A DNA stretch of 64,000 nucleotides from Shewanella sp. GD04112 (GCF_029835735.1 NZ_JAOEAL010000001.1:372001-436000); one strand, 5' to 3'; shown: positions 41,885-56,100, counted from the stretch's first letter. Notes: generated by a model from the sequence alone, not told the origin. Made by a program: numbers and translations.

Positions 41885-44058
41885 TGTTTAGGGCCTCCAG
41901 TCACTAGGCCAAAATTGAGTTTTTCTAACACTTCGGCTTTAGGTCCGTCGGCAACCACATGGCCACGTTCCAGCACAATAATTCGGTCAACCAGTTGTAA
42001 TAAATGCATTTTGTGAGTGATCAGCAGTAAGGTTCTGTCCTTACTAACATTTTGCATAGAGCGAATAAATTGCTGCTCGGCGCGCGCATCCAAACTGGCT
42101 GTGGGTTCATCCATTAACAGCACTGGTGGGTCGTTAAGTGTGGCACGGGCAAGGGCAACGGTTTGTCTTTGACCGCGGCTCAGTGACATGCCGCCTTCGC
42201 CCACCTGCTGATCCAGACCCTCTGCTTCTAAGTGAGTGAACTGGCTAACACCGGACAGTTGGACTGCACGGATCAGTTGATGCTCGGTCACTTGGCGAGT
42301 ACCGAATAGAATGTTATCTCTGATAGTGCCATGGAAAAGGGTGACGTCTTGCGGCAAATAGCCAAAGTTACGGCGCAGATCGCTAGGATGAATTTGCGCC
42401 GAGTCGACGCCATCGTAACGCAGGCTCCCGCTGGTGGGTTGAAATAGGCCAACCAAGAGTTTGGCTAAAGTACTTTTGCCCGAACCATTGCGGCCAATAA
42501 TAGCGATGCGTTCACCTGGATTGATGGTGAGTGTCATAGGGTAGAGCACAGGTTTTTCTGAACCTGGGTAGCTAAAGCCTACGTGATCGGCGTTGATTTT
42601 ACCCATCAAGCGTTGTTTGCTGACGAGGTGGCCTTTGTTCTCGAATTCGTCTTCTTGTACCATTAGTTCGTTGAGCTGGCGTAGTGCGCTGGCGGTATGG
42701 TTCGCGCGGGTCATCAAACCTGCTAGCTGTGCCATCGGTGCTATGGCTCGGCTCGATAACATCACCGCGGCAATAATCCCCCCCATGGAAATGGCATTAT
42801 CGGCAACGCGGTATACCCCTAAAATCACTACGCATACAACCGTAAATTGCACAATGAAGTTAGCCATATTGGAGACTGAGTTGGAGAGTTTTTTCGATCT
42901 CAATTGCCAGTTTGCACTATGGCCGATCATTTGCTGCCAGCTGCGCTGAACAATCCCTTCGGCGCCGTTGGCCTTAATCGATTCCAGAGCAGAGAGGCTT
43001 TCGATCAGATGACCGTGTTTTAAGCTGGAGAACTTATTACCTTCTTCAATGGCAGCTTTTAGCTTAGGTTGGGTATAAAGCGTAAAGCCGATAATAATCA
43101 AACCACCCACCACGGGAATAACCGCTAAATCCCCCGCCACAATGTAGATAATGATGAGGAAGAAGAGTGCAAATGGTAAGTCGACCAAGGTTGTGATGGT
43201 CGCCGAGGTTAAAATTTCTCGAATATTATCAAATTCACCCAGTTGCTTGGCCATGCCGCCAATACTCGGTGCGCGCCGCTCAAGCGGGATACCTATCGCT
43301 TTTGCAAACAGTCGTGATGACACTATGATGTCGACTTTTTTACCTGCAACATCAATCAAGTAACTTCGAAGTTGTCGCATGATTAAGTCAAATAGGTAAG
43401 CGATAGATGCACCTATGGCTAATACCCATAGGGACTCGAAGGCTAGGTTAGGCACAACCTTGTCATACACATTCATGATGAACAGCGGGGAGACTAACGC
43501 AAAGATGTTGACCAGCACCGAAGCGATTAACGCATCTCGATAAATGGGCGCGGAGTCTTTTAAGGTTTGTACTAACCAGTGGGTTTTATTGTCGTGTAAG
43601 TAAACATCGAACCCCATATCGCCACGGTATTCCTGTTTTACGAGGAATAAATAGCCGACATATAAGGTTTCAAGTGACTCTATTGTGAGTACTTCTTCAC
43701 CGCCGGTTTCAGGCAGTTGGATAACCGCTCTATCGGACTCGAGGTTGAGTTCACGCAGGATACAGGCTTTCTTGTCTTTTAAGAGCAAAATACATGGCAG
43801 CAGTATCGGGGATATTTCGTTTAACCCTTTGCGCGACAGTTTTGCCGCTAACCCAGCGCGAGATGCCGCTTGCGGTACTAAATCGGGAGTTAATGCTGCC
43901 CCAGACAAGGGCAGACCTGCCGCAAGTGAATCACTCGAGCATGGATTTCCAAAGTGTTCAGTGAGCAACACTAAACAATCAAGTAGAGGGTCGACTATTA
44001 CCCGCTGTGAAGCGGAAATAGTCCACTGCTCAACTTTTTCTGAGGCTGTAACAGGCAC
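41881..44058 (-). CDS. rtxB: T1SS ABC exporter ATPase/permease (LapB-like)
   Basis: A 725-residue exporter. An N-terminal C39-like domain (about 10-140) lacks the normal Cys-Gly peptidase signature, so it is probably a substrate-docking domain; six TMs cover about 165-450; the nucleotide-binding domain has Walker A GRNGSGKST near 522-530, signature LSRGQRQ near 624 and Walker B VLLMDEP near 645. It drives ATP-dependent export of BpfA. Start is GTG 44058 with AAAGGA 11 bases upstream, 88 bases past the bpfA stop. It is probably read through from bpfA or from a promoter within that gap. Confidence 0.93.
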   Translation of the reverse strand: MPVTASEKVEQWTISASQRVIVDPLLDCLVLLTEHFGNPCSSDSLAAGLPLSGAALTPDLVPQAASRAGLAAKLSRKGLNEISPILLPCILLLKDKKACILRELNLESDRAVIQLPETGGEEVLTIESLETLYVGYLFLVKQEYRGDMGFDVYLHDNKTHWLVQTLKDSAPIYRDALIASVLVNIFALVSPLFIMNVYDKVVPNLAFESLWVLAIGASIAYLFDLIMRQLRSYLIDVAGKKVDIIVSSRLFAKAIGIPLERRAPSIGGMAKQLGEFDNIREILTSATITTLVDLPFALFFLIIIYIVAGDLAVIPVVGGLIIIGFTLYTQPKLKAAIEEGNKFSSLKHGHLIESLSALESIKANGAEGIVQRSWQQMIGHSANWQLRSKKLSNSVSNMANFIVQFTVVCVVILGVYRVADNAISMGGIIAAVMLSSRAIAPMAQLAGLMTRANHTASALRQLNELMVQEDEFENKGHLVSKQRLMGKINADHVGFSYPGSEKPVLYPMTLTINPGERIAIIGRNGSGKSTLAKLLVGLFQPTSGSLRYDGVDSAQIHPSDLRRNFGYLPQDVTLFHGTIRDNILFGTRQVTEHQLIRAVQLSGVSQFTHLEAEGLDQQVGEGGMSLSRGQRQTVALARATLNDPPVLLMDEPTASLDARAEQQFIRSMQNVSKDRTLLLITHKMHLLQLVDRIIVLERGHVVADGPKAEVLEKLNFGLVTGGPKQ

Positions 44059-44109
44059 CTACTTATCTATCCTTTGATTTTTATTTTATTATCAGAAGTA
44101 TGGGTCATG

Positions 44110-44133
44110 ATGGCCTATATTTCTATAGGCCAT
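44110..44133. repeat. perfect 10-bp hairpin between bpfA and rtxB
   Basis: ATGGCCTATA-tttc-TATAGGCCAT, 13 bases past the bpfA stop. On the minus strand it is not followed by a T-run, so it is not a standard terminator. It could damp read-through from the huge bpfA transcript or stabilise a processed end. Confidence 0.7.
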
Positions 44134-44146
44134 ATGAACTGATTTC

Positions 44147-47100
44147 CTAAGGAATGATAGTACCGTTGTTGTTATGAGGGTCTATTAATGATGTAACACC
44201 TTGTGGTGCATCAGGTGTGACTGGCGCCGCATCGATGATCAGAGGGCCGTTACCATTAGTACCCAGTAGTCCATTGATGACGCCTGCATTGTCGGTAGCA
44301 CTATATTGGCTAAACAGATTCACTCCATCCAGTACGATATGTTGATCGAAGACGCCATCCTTGTTCGCATCGATATCAATGACAGTTGAACCATTGTTAT
44401 CTAAGCTAAAGTTCAGATAGCTTTCTAGAGTATTAGCGGTTTCTCCTTGGAGTAGGTCGCTAAGATCCAGCTTATCTTCTCTCACATTAAAGTCCATGAT
44501 GTGGTCTGTACCTTGGTCGGCATCTGCATAACGCCACAGGAAGGTATCATTACCGCTATCACCACGCAGAACGTCATCACCTAAGCCACCGATCAGAGTA
44601 TCGTTACCTGCACCGCCAATCAAAGTATCGTTACCATTGCCACCATAGAGAGTATCTTTACCAGCACCTCCATCCAAATAATCATTGCCGCCCTGACCGA
44701 ATAGAATGTCATTACCAGCACCACCCAAAATGATGTCTGCTTTGTCGTTTGCACCAGATTGGTCAAACTCGTCACTATGTTCACTGATGTATCTGTGAAC
44801 TTGGGCATCACTAGCATCAGCTATACCTAGCTTATCGGCAACGTAGGCTTTAATAGCGGCGAAGCCTTGGCCACTAATGCCAGTAAAGTGTATCGCATCA
44901 CCAAAGATGACATCATCTCCAGCACCACCATCAAAACGATCTGCGCCTGGTATGGCGTTAACTTGGTCGCCAAGAATTGCATCGGCTAGATCATCAGCAT
45001 CAACATTCGTTTGAACATTATCATCAGAGTCATAAGGTAATAGGTCATCCTCATCGATGTTCGAACCCATGCCGATGGCTTGAACCGTGACGCCTAGGCT
45101 TGAGAGCAATGCAAAGCCTGCTTGGGAATTTGATATAGTATCCGCGCTGGAGTCTCTACCATTACCAGCTAAAGCATAGTACTGATAGTTACCTTGGGCA
45201 TCGGGTCGCATTGCTCCAACAGGGCTCCGGCTCACGCTGTTGAAGACGTCTACGCTGAAAACATTACCATTTTCGTCAATCACCACATGTCCGTTAACTG
45301 TATAGACTTGGCCGAATACGTAGCCACTGCCGATGAGTTGTGACAAGCTACGATCATTATTGCTCCCCCAAGTGTCGTATACCAGTGGGTTACCACCAGG
45401 AACAGCATTGTAGTAGGTTGGTTTGCCGTCGGTAATAAAGAAGGCAAGATTAGTCGCCCCACTATTATTTTGGGCATCACCATTGGCGAACCAGTTGGCC
45501 GTAGTTGTGAATACATCCTCATAGTTGGTGCCGCCGCCGCTGCTCATATCATCTAAGGCATCTTGAAGAATATCTAATGCATTGGGGTCACTAAGATCTA
45601 CACTGATGCTGCCCTTGGCGTGAGTATCAAAATCAACCAAGAAAATTTTCACCGTACCACTTTGTTGGCCGCTTGCACTGTCTTTGAGGGTTTCCAATAC
45701 CTGAGCCAACTGCAATTTCATCGTCTCTAGCGTATCAGCGTTAATACTGCCTGAGCTATCGACCATAAAGGCAATATTGTAGTTTTGACCTGGCAGAACA
45801 ATGCTACCGTCAAGGTCTCCCACAACAATATTGTGTTCGCTGCCAAAATTGACATTTTGGTCTCCTGGCTCACCTTCTGTGCCCTTGAAGTAATCAAGAC
45901 GGATGGTATCTTCACCCGTTGCAGAATTAGTGAGATCGGTCCCTTTCTCTCTGGCAACCGCTTCAACTACCAAGTCAACCTGACCTGCACTTGTTCCTGG
46001 AACGCGAATTGTGACTCCAGTCAACGTAGCGTCCAGTGCATTTTCAGCCCAGAGATTGCCACCAGTCCAGCCATCAGGGCCGTCGTAATCTAGCAGTAGC
46101 TTGCCATCATTGTCAGCTACACCGAGTAGTTGTCCGTTGTAGAACACTTGTGTGCCAGCAGGCAAACCACTCAATTCAATGGAGTCGAGCAATTCGCTGC
46201 CGTCACGATCAGTTAGAGATGCATGGATTTCAACTGGGTAGTCAACATAGGTTGGCTGAACCATGACGAGCTCACCAGTGTTCTTGTCCAATTCATAAAT
46301 GCCGTCATCAAATTGGATATATTCGATATCGTGCAGTGCTTTTGTTATTGTTTGTCCGTGCTCAATTGTTGTGAAGTTGAACCAGTTGTCCCACTGTGAA
46401 TATCTATAGTCTTTCGTGATGATATAATCAGCGCGATTGCCCATAAGGACGGCAATATCATTCCCTTCGCCACCATATAAGCTATCTTGGCCAAGTCCTG
46501 CAACTAAGATATCATTCCCAATACCGCCATTAATTGTATCACCTTGAATAGCATCTCCGCCGACTAGCACATCATTGCCAGCATAACCAAGCAAGTGATC
46601 TCCACCGCCATTCGTGCTAACTATGTGATCGTTTCCATTCGAACCATATACTGTATCTTGGCCACTGGAAGCATCTGTTTGTTTAGCTCCAGTATTGAAT
46701 GGTTGGTGAGTAAAATCGCCATTGCGGAACTGTTCAGTTGTAATTCCTGAGCTGATGAAACCACTGTAAAGTGGTGTGCCATTAGCGGTCAGTATCACGT
46801 CAACCAATGGCTTATCGGCAACTGGTTGTACTGTAATATTGAGTGTTGCCGTATCTCCCGTATTAGTCGTGTACGTAACAGTGGACACATCGCCTGACCA
46901 GTGTTGATTAGGTATAAATTTGAACTCTCCATTAGCTTGTATTAGCAAGCTACCTATGGAAAGGGCCACAGTTTGACCTGCATTGAAGCTTGTTAGTGTG
47001 CCGTTATACATGACGGTAAAGCTGACGATACTTGTATTACTTGAATGGTCGTTAGTCAAAAGTTGACCTGTTACTAACTGATCTTCTTGCTTGGTAAAGC

Positions 47101-50100
47101 TATCGTCACTCGTATAAATGACAGTCGCTTGGTCGCTGCCCTTGTCTGAGGTGTTACCTGCCTTGTCGGTTTGGGTTGCTTCCACCTTCAGCAGTGCACC
47201 GTCCGCCGGACGCGTTTCCGTCCAGCTGATCACGCCCGTGGTGGCGTTGTAGCTGTAGCCAGTCGCAGGATTGCCATTGGCAAACTGCAGCTCGCCATTC
47301 ACCAGCTTTAATTCCACATTGGTGGTCACGCCAGCATTGACGATAGTCAGGTTCACGTGACCGCCAGCACTGAAGTCCTCGGCATCGATGCTCACGGTCA
47401 ACTGTACACCTGCACCATTTCCGTCGATTTCGCCTTGCGTCAGCAGGCCATCATCTGGATTAGCGTCATCGACAATTAATACGGTCGGTGCAGTGGGTGC
47501 GCTGTTATCGACGGTGTGGGTCGAGGTGGTGCTGGCGCTAAATGGGTTACCCGCATCATCACTGCCGGTGACGGTGGCGGTGAACTCGGTGTCCACAGCC
47601 AGGTCGCTGCCCGCCACGCTGACGCTAAAGCCCAAACCGCCACCCACCAGGGCAATGACCTGGGTGGTGTATGTCGTGCCGTTGATCACCATGGTCACGG
47701 TATCACCGATGGCGGCATCGCCACCCACGGTACCGGTGACAGTGACATCGCCTGCCGCCTCCTGGGCATTGAGGATGTCATCGCTGGTGATGTTGTCCAC
47801 CGTGATGGTGGCGCTGGCGCTGGTGTCAACCGTGTGGGTCGAGGTGGTGCTGGCGCTAAAGGGGTTACCCGCATCATCACTGCCGGTGACGGTGGCGGTG
47901 AACTCGGTGTCCACAGCCAGGTCGCTGCCCGCCACGCTGACGCTAAAGCCCAAACCGCCACCCACCAGGGCAATGACCTGGGTGGTGTATGTCGTGCCGT
48001 TGATCACCATGGTCACGGTATCACCGATGGCGGCATCGCCACCCACGGTACCGGTGACAGTGACATCGCCTGCCGCCTCCTGGGCATTGAGGATGTCATC
48101 GCTGGTGATGTTGTCCACCGTGATGGTGGCGCTGGCGCTGGTGTCAACCGTGTGGGTCGAGGTGGTGCTGGCGCTAAAGGGGTTACCCGCATCATCACTG
48201 CCGGTGACGGTGGCGGTGAACTCGGTGTCCACAGCCAGGTCGCTGCCCGCCACGCTGACGCTAAAGCCCAAACCGCCACCCACCAGGGCAATGACCTGGG
48301 TGGTGTATGTCGTGCCGTTGATCACCATGGTCACGGTATCACCGATGGCGGCATCGCCACCCACGGTACCGGTGACAGTGACATCGCCTGCCGCCTCCTG
48401 GGCATTGAGGATGTCATCGCTGGTGATGTTGTCCACCGTGATGGTGGCGCTGGCGCTGGTGTCAACCGTGTGGGTCGAGGTGGTGCTGGCGCTAAAGGGG
48501 TTACCCGCATCATCACTGCCGGTGACGGTGGCGGTGAACTCGGTGTCCACAGCCAGGTCGCTGCCCGCCACGCTGACGCTAAAGCCCAAACCGCCACCCA
48601 CCAGGGCAATGACCTGGGTGGTGTATGTCGTGCCGTTGATCACCATGGTCACGGTATCACCGATGGCGGCATCGCCACCCACGGTACCGGTGACAGTGAC
48701 ATCGCCTGCCGCCTCCTGGGCATTGAGGATGTCATCGCTGGTGATGTTGTCCACCGTGATGGTGGCGCTGGCGCTGGTGTCAACCGTGTGGGTCGAGGTG
48801 GTGCTGGCGCTAAAGGGGTTACCCGCATCATCACTGCCGGTGACGGTGGCGGTGAACTCGGTGTCCACAGCCAGGTCGCTGCCCGCCACGCTGACGCTAA
48901 AGCCCAAACCGCCACCCACCAGGGCAATGACCTGGGTGGTGTATGTCGTGCCGTTGATCACCATGGTCACGGTATCACCGATGGCGGCATCGCCACCCAC
49001 GGTACCGGTGACAGTGACATCGCCTGCCGCCTCCTGGGCATTGAGGATGTCATCGCTGGTGATGTTGTCCACCGTGATGGTGGCGCTGGCGCTGGTGTCA
49101 ACCGTGTGGGTCGAGGTGGTGCTGGCGCTAAAGGGGTTACCCGCATCATCACTGCCGGTGACGGTGGCGGTGAACTCGGTGTCCACAGCCAGGTCGCTGC
49201 CCGCCACGCTGACGCTAAAGCCCAAACCGCCACCCACCAGGGCAATGACCTGGGTGGTGTATGTCGTGCCGTTGATCACCATGGTCACGGTATCACCGAT
49301 GGCGGCATCGCCACCCACGGTACCGGTGACAGTGACATCGCCTGCCGCCTCCTGGGCATTGAGGATGTCATCGCTGGTGATGTTGTCCACCGTGATGGTG
49401 GCGCTGGCGCTGGTGTCAACCGTGTGGGTCGAGGTGGTGCTGGCGCTAAAGGGGTTACCCGCATCATCACTGCCGGTGACGGTGGCGGTGAACTCGGTGT
49501 CCACAGCCAGGTCGCTGCCCGCCACGCTGACGCTAAAGCCCAAACCGCCACCCACCAGGGCAATGACCTGGGTGGTGTATGTCGTGCCGTTGATCACCAT
49601 GGTCACGGTATCACCGATGGCGGCATCGCCACCCACGGTACCGGTGACAGTGACATCGCCTGCCGCCTCCTGGGCATTGAGGATGTCATCGCTGGTGATG
49701 TTGTCCACCGTGATGGTGGCGCTGGCGCTGGTGTCAACCGTGTGGGTCGAGGTGGTGCTGGCGCTAAAGGGGTTACCCGCATCATCACTGCCGGTGACGG
49801 TGGCGGTGAACTCGGTGTCCACAGCCAGGTCGCTGCCCGCCACGCTGACGCTAAAGCCCAAACCGCCACCCACCAGGGCAATGACCTGGGTGGTGTATGT
49901 CGTGCCGTTGATCACCATGGTCACGGTATCACCGATGGCGGCATCGCCACCCACGGTACCGGTGACAGTGACATCGCCTGCCGCCTCCTGGGCATTGAGG
50001 ATGTCATCGCTGGTGATGTTGTCCACCGTGATGGTGGCGCTGGCGCTGGTGTCAACCGTGTGGGTCGAGGTGGTGCTGGCGCTAAAGGGGTTACCCGCAT

Positions 50101-53100
50101 CATCACTGCCGGTGACGGTGGCGGTGAACTCGGTGTCCACAGCCAGGTCGCTGCCCGCCACGCTGACGCTAAAGCCCAAACCGCCACCCACCAGGGCAAT
50201 GACCTGGGTGGTGTATGTCGTGCCGTTGATCACCATGGTCACGGTATCACCGATGGCGGCATCGCCACCCACGGTACCGGTGACAGTGACATCGCCTGCC
50301 GCCTCCTGGGCATTGAGGATGTCATCGCTGGTGATGTTGTCCACCGTGATGGTGGCGCTGGCGCTGGTGTCAACCGTGTGGGTCGAGGTGGTGCTGGCGC
50401 TAAAGGGGTTACCCGCATCATCACTGCCGGTGACGGTGGCGGTGAACTCGGTGTCCACAGCCAGGTCGCTGCCCGCCACGCTGACGCTAAAGCCCAAACC
50501 GCCACCCACCAGGGCAATGACCTGGGTGGTGTATGTCGTGCCGTTGATCACCATGGTCACGGTATCACCGATGGCGGCATCGCCACCCACGGTACCGGTG
50601 ACAGTGACATCGCCTGCCGCCTCCTGGGCATTGAGGATGTCATCGCTGGTGATGTTGTCCACCGTGATGGTGGCGCTGGCGCTGGTGTCAACCGTGTGGG
50701 TCGAGGTGGTGCTGGCGCTAAAGGGGTTACCCGCATCATCACTGCCGGTGACGGTGGCGGTGAACTCGGTGTCCACAGCCAGGTCGCTGCCCGCCACGCT
50801 GACGCTAAAGCCCAAACCGCCACCCACCAGGGCAATGACCTGGGTGGTGTATGTCGTGCCGTTGATCACCATGGTCACGGTATCACCGATGGCGGCATCG
50901 CCACCCACGGTACCGGTGACAGTGACATCGCCTGCCGCCTCCTGGGCATTGAGGATGTCATCGCTGGTGATGTTGTCCACCGTGATGGTGGCGCTGGCGC
51001 TGGTGTCAACCGTGTGGGTCGAGGTGGTGCTGGCGCTAAAGGGGTTACCCGCATCATCACTGCCGGTGACGGTGGCGGTGAACTCGGTGTCCACAGCCAG
51101 GTCGCTGCCCGCCACGCTGACGCTAAAGCCCAAACCGCCACCCACCAGGGCAATGACCTGGGTGGTGTATGTCGTGCCGTTGATCACCATGGTCACGGTA
51201 TCACCGATGGCGGCATCGCCACCCACGGTACCGGTGACAGTGACATCGCCTGCCGCCTCCTGGGCATTGAGGATGTCATCGCTGGTGATGTTGTCCACCG
51301 TGATGGTGGCGCTGGCGCTGGTGTCAACCGTGTGGGTCGAGGTGGTGCTGGCGCTAAAGGGGTTACCCGCATCATCACTGCCGGTGACGGTGGCGGTGAA
51401 CTCGGTGTCCACAGCCAGGTCGCTGCCCGCCACGCTGACGCTAAAGCCCAAACCGCCACCCACCAGGGCAATGACCTGGGTGGTGTATGTCGTGCCGTTG
51501 ATCACCATGGTCACGGTATCACCGATGGCGGCATCGCCACCCACGGTACCGGTGACAGTGACATCGCCTGCCGCCTCCTGGGCATTGAGGATGTCATCGC
51601 TGGTGATGTTGTCCACCGTGATGGTGGCGCTGGCGCTGGTGTCAACCGTGTGGGTCGAGGTGGTGCTGGCGCTAAAGGGGTTACCCGCATCATCACTGCC
51701 GGTGACGGTGGCGGTGAACTCGGTGTCCACAGCCAGGTCGCTGCCCGCCACGCTGACGCTAAAGCCCAAACCGCCACCCACCAGGGCAATGACCTGGGTG
51801 GTGTATGTCGTGCCGTTGATCACCATGGTCACGGTATCACCGATGGCGGCATCGCCACCCACGGTACCGGTGACAGTGACATCGCCTGCCGCCTCCTGGG
51901 CATTGAGGATGTCATCGCTGGTGATGTTGTCCACCGTGATGGTGGCGCTGGCGCTGGTGTCAACCGTGTGGGTCGAGGTGGTGCTGGCGCTAAAGGGGTT
52001 ACCCGCATCATCACTGCCGGTGACGGTGGCGGTGAACTCGGTGTCCACAGCCAGGTCGCTGCCCGCCACGCTGACGCTAAAGCCCAAACCGCCACCCACC
52101 AGGGCAATGACCTGGGTGGTGTATGTCGTGCCGTTGATCACCATGGTCACGGTATCACCGATGGCGGCATCGCCACCCACGGTACCGGTGACAGTGACAT
52201 CGCCTGCCGCCTCCTGGGCATTGAGGATGTCATCGCTGGTGATGTTGTCCACCGTGATGGTGGCGCTGGCGCTGGTGTCAACCGTGTGGGTCGAGGTGGT
52301 GCTGGCGCTAAAGGGGTTACCCGCATCATCACTGCCGGTGACGGTGGCGGTGAACTCGGTGTCCACAGCCAGGTCGCTGCCCGCCACGCTGACGCTAAAG
52401 CCCAAACCGCCACCCACCAGGGCAATGACCTGGGTGGTGTATGTCGTGCCGTTGATCACCATGGTCACGGTATCACCGATGGCGGCATCGCCACCCACGG
52501 TACCGGTGACAGTGACATCGCCTGCCGCCTCCTGGGCATTGAGGATGTCATCGCTGGTGATGTTGTCCACCGTGATGGTGGCGCTGGCGCTGGTGTCAAC
52601 CGTGTGGGTCGAGGTGGTGCTGGCGCTAAAGGGGTTACCCGCATCATCACTGCCGGTGACGGTGGCGGTGAACTCGGTGTCCACAGCCAGGTCGCTGCCC
52701 GCCACGCTGACGCTAAAGCCCAAACCGCCACCCACCAGGGCAATGACCTGGGTGGTGTATGTCGTGCCGTTGATCACCATGGTCACGGTATCACCGATGG
52801 CGGCATCGCCACCCACGGTACCGGTGACAGTGACATCGCCTGCCGCCTCCTGGGCATTGAGGATGTCATCGCTGGTGATGTTGTCCACCGTGATGGTGGC
52901 GCTGGCGCTGGTGTCAACCGTGTGGGTCGAGGTGGTGCTGGCGCTAAAGGGGTTACCCGCATCATCACTGCCGGTGACGGTGGCGGTGAACTCGGTGTCC
53001 ACAGCCAGGTCGCTGCCCGCCACGCTGACGCTAAAGCCCAAACCGCCACCCACCAGGGCAATGACCTGGGTGGTGTATGTCGTGCCGTTGATCACCATGG

Positions 53101-56100
53101 TCACGGTATCACCGATGGCGGCATCGCCACCCACGGTACCGGTGACAGTGACATCGCCTGCCGCCTCCTGGGCATTGAGGATGTCATCGCTGGTGATGTT
53201 GTCCACCGTGATGGTGGCGCTGGCGCTGGTGTCAACCGTGTGGGTCGAGGTGGTGCTGGCGCTAAAGGGGTTACCCGCATCATCACTGCCGGTGACGGTG
53301 GCGGTGAACTCGGTGTCCACAGCCAGGTCGCTGCCCGCCACGCTGACGCTAAAGCCCAAACCGCCACCCACCAGGGCAATGACCTGGGTGGTGTATGTCG
53401 TGCCGTTGATCACCATGGTCACGGTATCACCGATGGCGGCATCGCCACCCACGGTACCGGTGACAGTGACATCGCCTGCCGCCTCCTGGGCATTGAGGAT
53501 GTCATCGCTGGTGATGTTGTCCACCGTGATGGTGGCGCTGGCGCTGGTGTCAACCGTGTGGGTCGAGGTGGTGCTGGCGCTAAAGGGGTTACCCGCATCA
53601 TCACTGCCGGTGACGGTGGCGGTGAACTCGGTGTCCACAGCCAGGTCGCTGCCCGCCACGCTGACGCTAAAGCCCAAACCGCCACCCACCAGGGCAATGA
53701 CCTGGGTGGTGTATGTCGTGCCGTTGATCACCATGGTCACGGTATCACCGATGGCGGCATCGCCACCCACGGTACCGGTGACAGTGACATCGCCTGCCGC
53801 CTCCTGGGCATTGAGGATGTCATCGCTGGTGATGTTGTCCACCGTGATGGTGGCGCTGGCGCTGGTGTCAACCGTGTGGGTCGAGGTGGTGCTGGCGCTA
53901 AAGGGGTTACCCGCATCATCACTGCCGGTGACGGTGGCGGTGAACTCGGTGTCCACAGCCAGGTCGCTGCCCGCCACGCTGACGCTAAAGCCCAAACCGC
54001 CACCCACCAGGGCAATGACCTGGGTGGTGTATGTCGTGCCGTTGATCACCATGGTCACGGTATCACCGATGGCGGCATCGCCACCCACGGTACCGGTGAC
54101 AGTGACATCGCCTGCCGCCTCCTGGGCATTGAGGATGTCATCGCTGGTGATGTTGTCCACCGTGATGGTGGCGCTGGCGCTGGTGTCAACCGTGTGGGTC
54201 GAGGTGGTGCTGGCGCTAAAGGGGTTACCCGCATCATCACTGCCGGTGACGGTGGCGGTGAACTCGGTGTCCACAGCCAGGTCGCTGCCCGCCACGCTGA
54301 CGCTAAAGCCCAAACCGCCACCCACCAGGGCAATGACCTGGGTGGTGTATGTCGTGCCGTTGATCACCATGGTCACGGTATCACCGATGGCGGCATCGCC
54401 ACCCACGGTACCGGTGACAGTGACATCGCCTGCCGCCTCCTGGGCATTGAGGATGTCATCGCTGGTGATGTTGTCCACCGTGATGGTGGCGCTGGCGCTG
54501 GTGTCAACCGTGTGGGTCGAGGTGGTGCTGGCGCTAAAGGGGTTACCCGCATCATCACTGCCGGTGACGGTGGCGGTGAACTCGGTGTCCACAGCCAGGT
54601 CGCTGCCCGCCACGCTGACGCTAAAGCCCAAACCGCCACCCACCAGGGCAATGACCTGGGTGGTGTATGTCGTGCCGTTGATCACCATGGTCACGGTATC
54701 ACCGATGGCGGCATCGCCACCCACGGTACCGGTGACAGTGACATCGCCTGCCGCCTCCTGGGCATTGAGGATGTCATCGCTGGTGATGTTGTCCACCGTG
54801 ATGGTGGCGCTGGCGCTGGTGTCAACCGTGTGGGTCGAGGTGGTGCTGGCGCTAAAGGGGTTACCCGCATCATCACTGCCGGTGACGGTGGCGGTGAACT
54901 CGGTGTCCACAGCCAGGTCGCTGCCCGCCACGCTGACGCTAAAGCCCAAACCGCCACCCACCAGGGCAATGACCTGGGTGGTGTATGTCGTGCCGTTGAT
55001 CACCATGGTCACGGTATCACCGATGGCGGCATCGCCACCCACGGTACCGGTGACAGTGACATCGCCTGCCGCCTCCTGGGCATTGAGGATGTCATCGCTG
55101 GTGATGTTGTCCACCGTGATGGTGGCGCTGGCGCTGGTGTCAACCGTGTGGGTCGAGGTGGTGCTGGCGCTAAAGGGGTTACCCGCATCATCACTGCCGG
55201 TGACGGTGGCGGTGAACTCGGTGTCCACAGCCAGGTCGCTGCCCGCCACGCTGACGCTAAAGCCCAAACCGCCACCCACCAGGGCAATGACCTGGGTGGT
55301 GTATGTCGTGCCGTTGATCACCATGGTCACGGTATCACCGATGGCGGCATCGCCACCCACGGTACCGGTGACAGTGACATCGCCTGCCGCCTCCTGGGCA
55401 TTGAGGATGTCATCGCTGGTGATGTTGTCCACCGTGATGGTGGCGCTGGCGCTGGTGTCAACCGTGTGGGTCGAGGTGGTGCTGGCGCTAAAGGGGTTAC
55501 CCGCATCATCACTGCCGGTGACGGTGGCGGTGAACTCGGTGTCCACAGCCAGGTCGCTGCCCGCCACGCTGACGCTAAAGCCCAAACCGCCACCCACCAG
55601 GGCAATGACCTGGGTGGTGTATGTCGTGCCGTTGATCACCATGGTCACGGTATCACCGATGGCGGCATCGCCACCCACGGTACCGGTGACAGTGACATCG
55701 CCTGCCGCCTCCTGGGCATTGAGGATGTCATCGCTGGTGATGTTGTCCACCGTGATGGTGGCGCTGGCGCTGGTGTCAACCGTGTGGGTCGAGGTGGTGC
55801 TGGCGCTAAAGGGGTTACCCGCATCATCACTGCCGGTGACGGTGGCGGTGAACTCGGTGTCCACAGCCAGGTCGCTGCCCGCCACGCTGACGCTAAAGCC
55901 CAAACCGCCACCCACCAGGGCAATGACCTGGGTGGTGTATGTCGTGCCGTTGATCACCATGGTCACGGTATCACCGATGGCGGCATCGCCACCCACGGTA
56001 CCGGTGACAGTGACATCGCCTGCCGCCTCCTGGGCATTGAGGATGTCATCGCTGGTGATGTTGTCCACCGTGATGGTGGCGCTGGCGCTGGTGTCAACCG

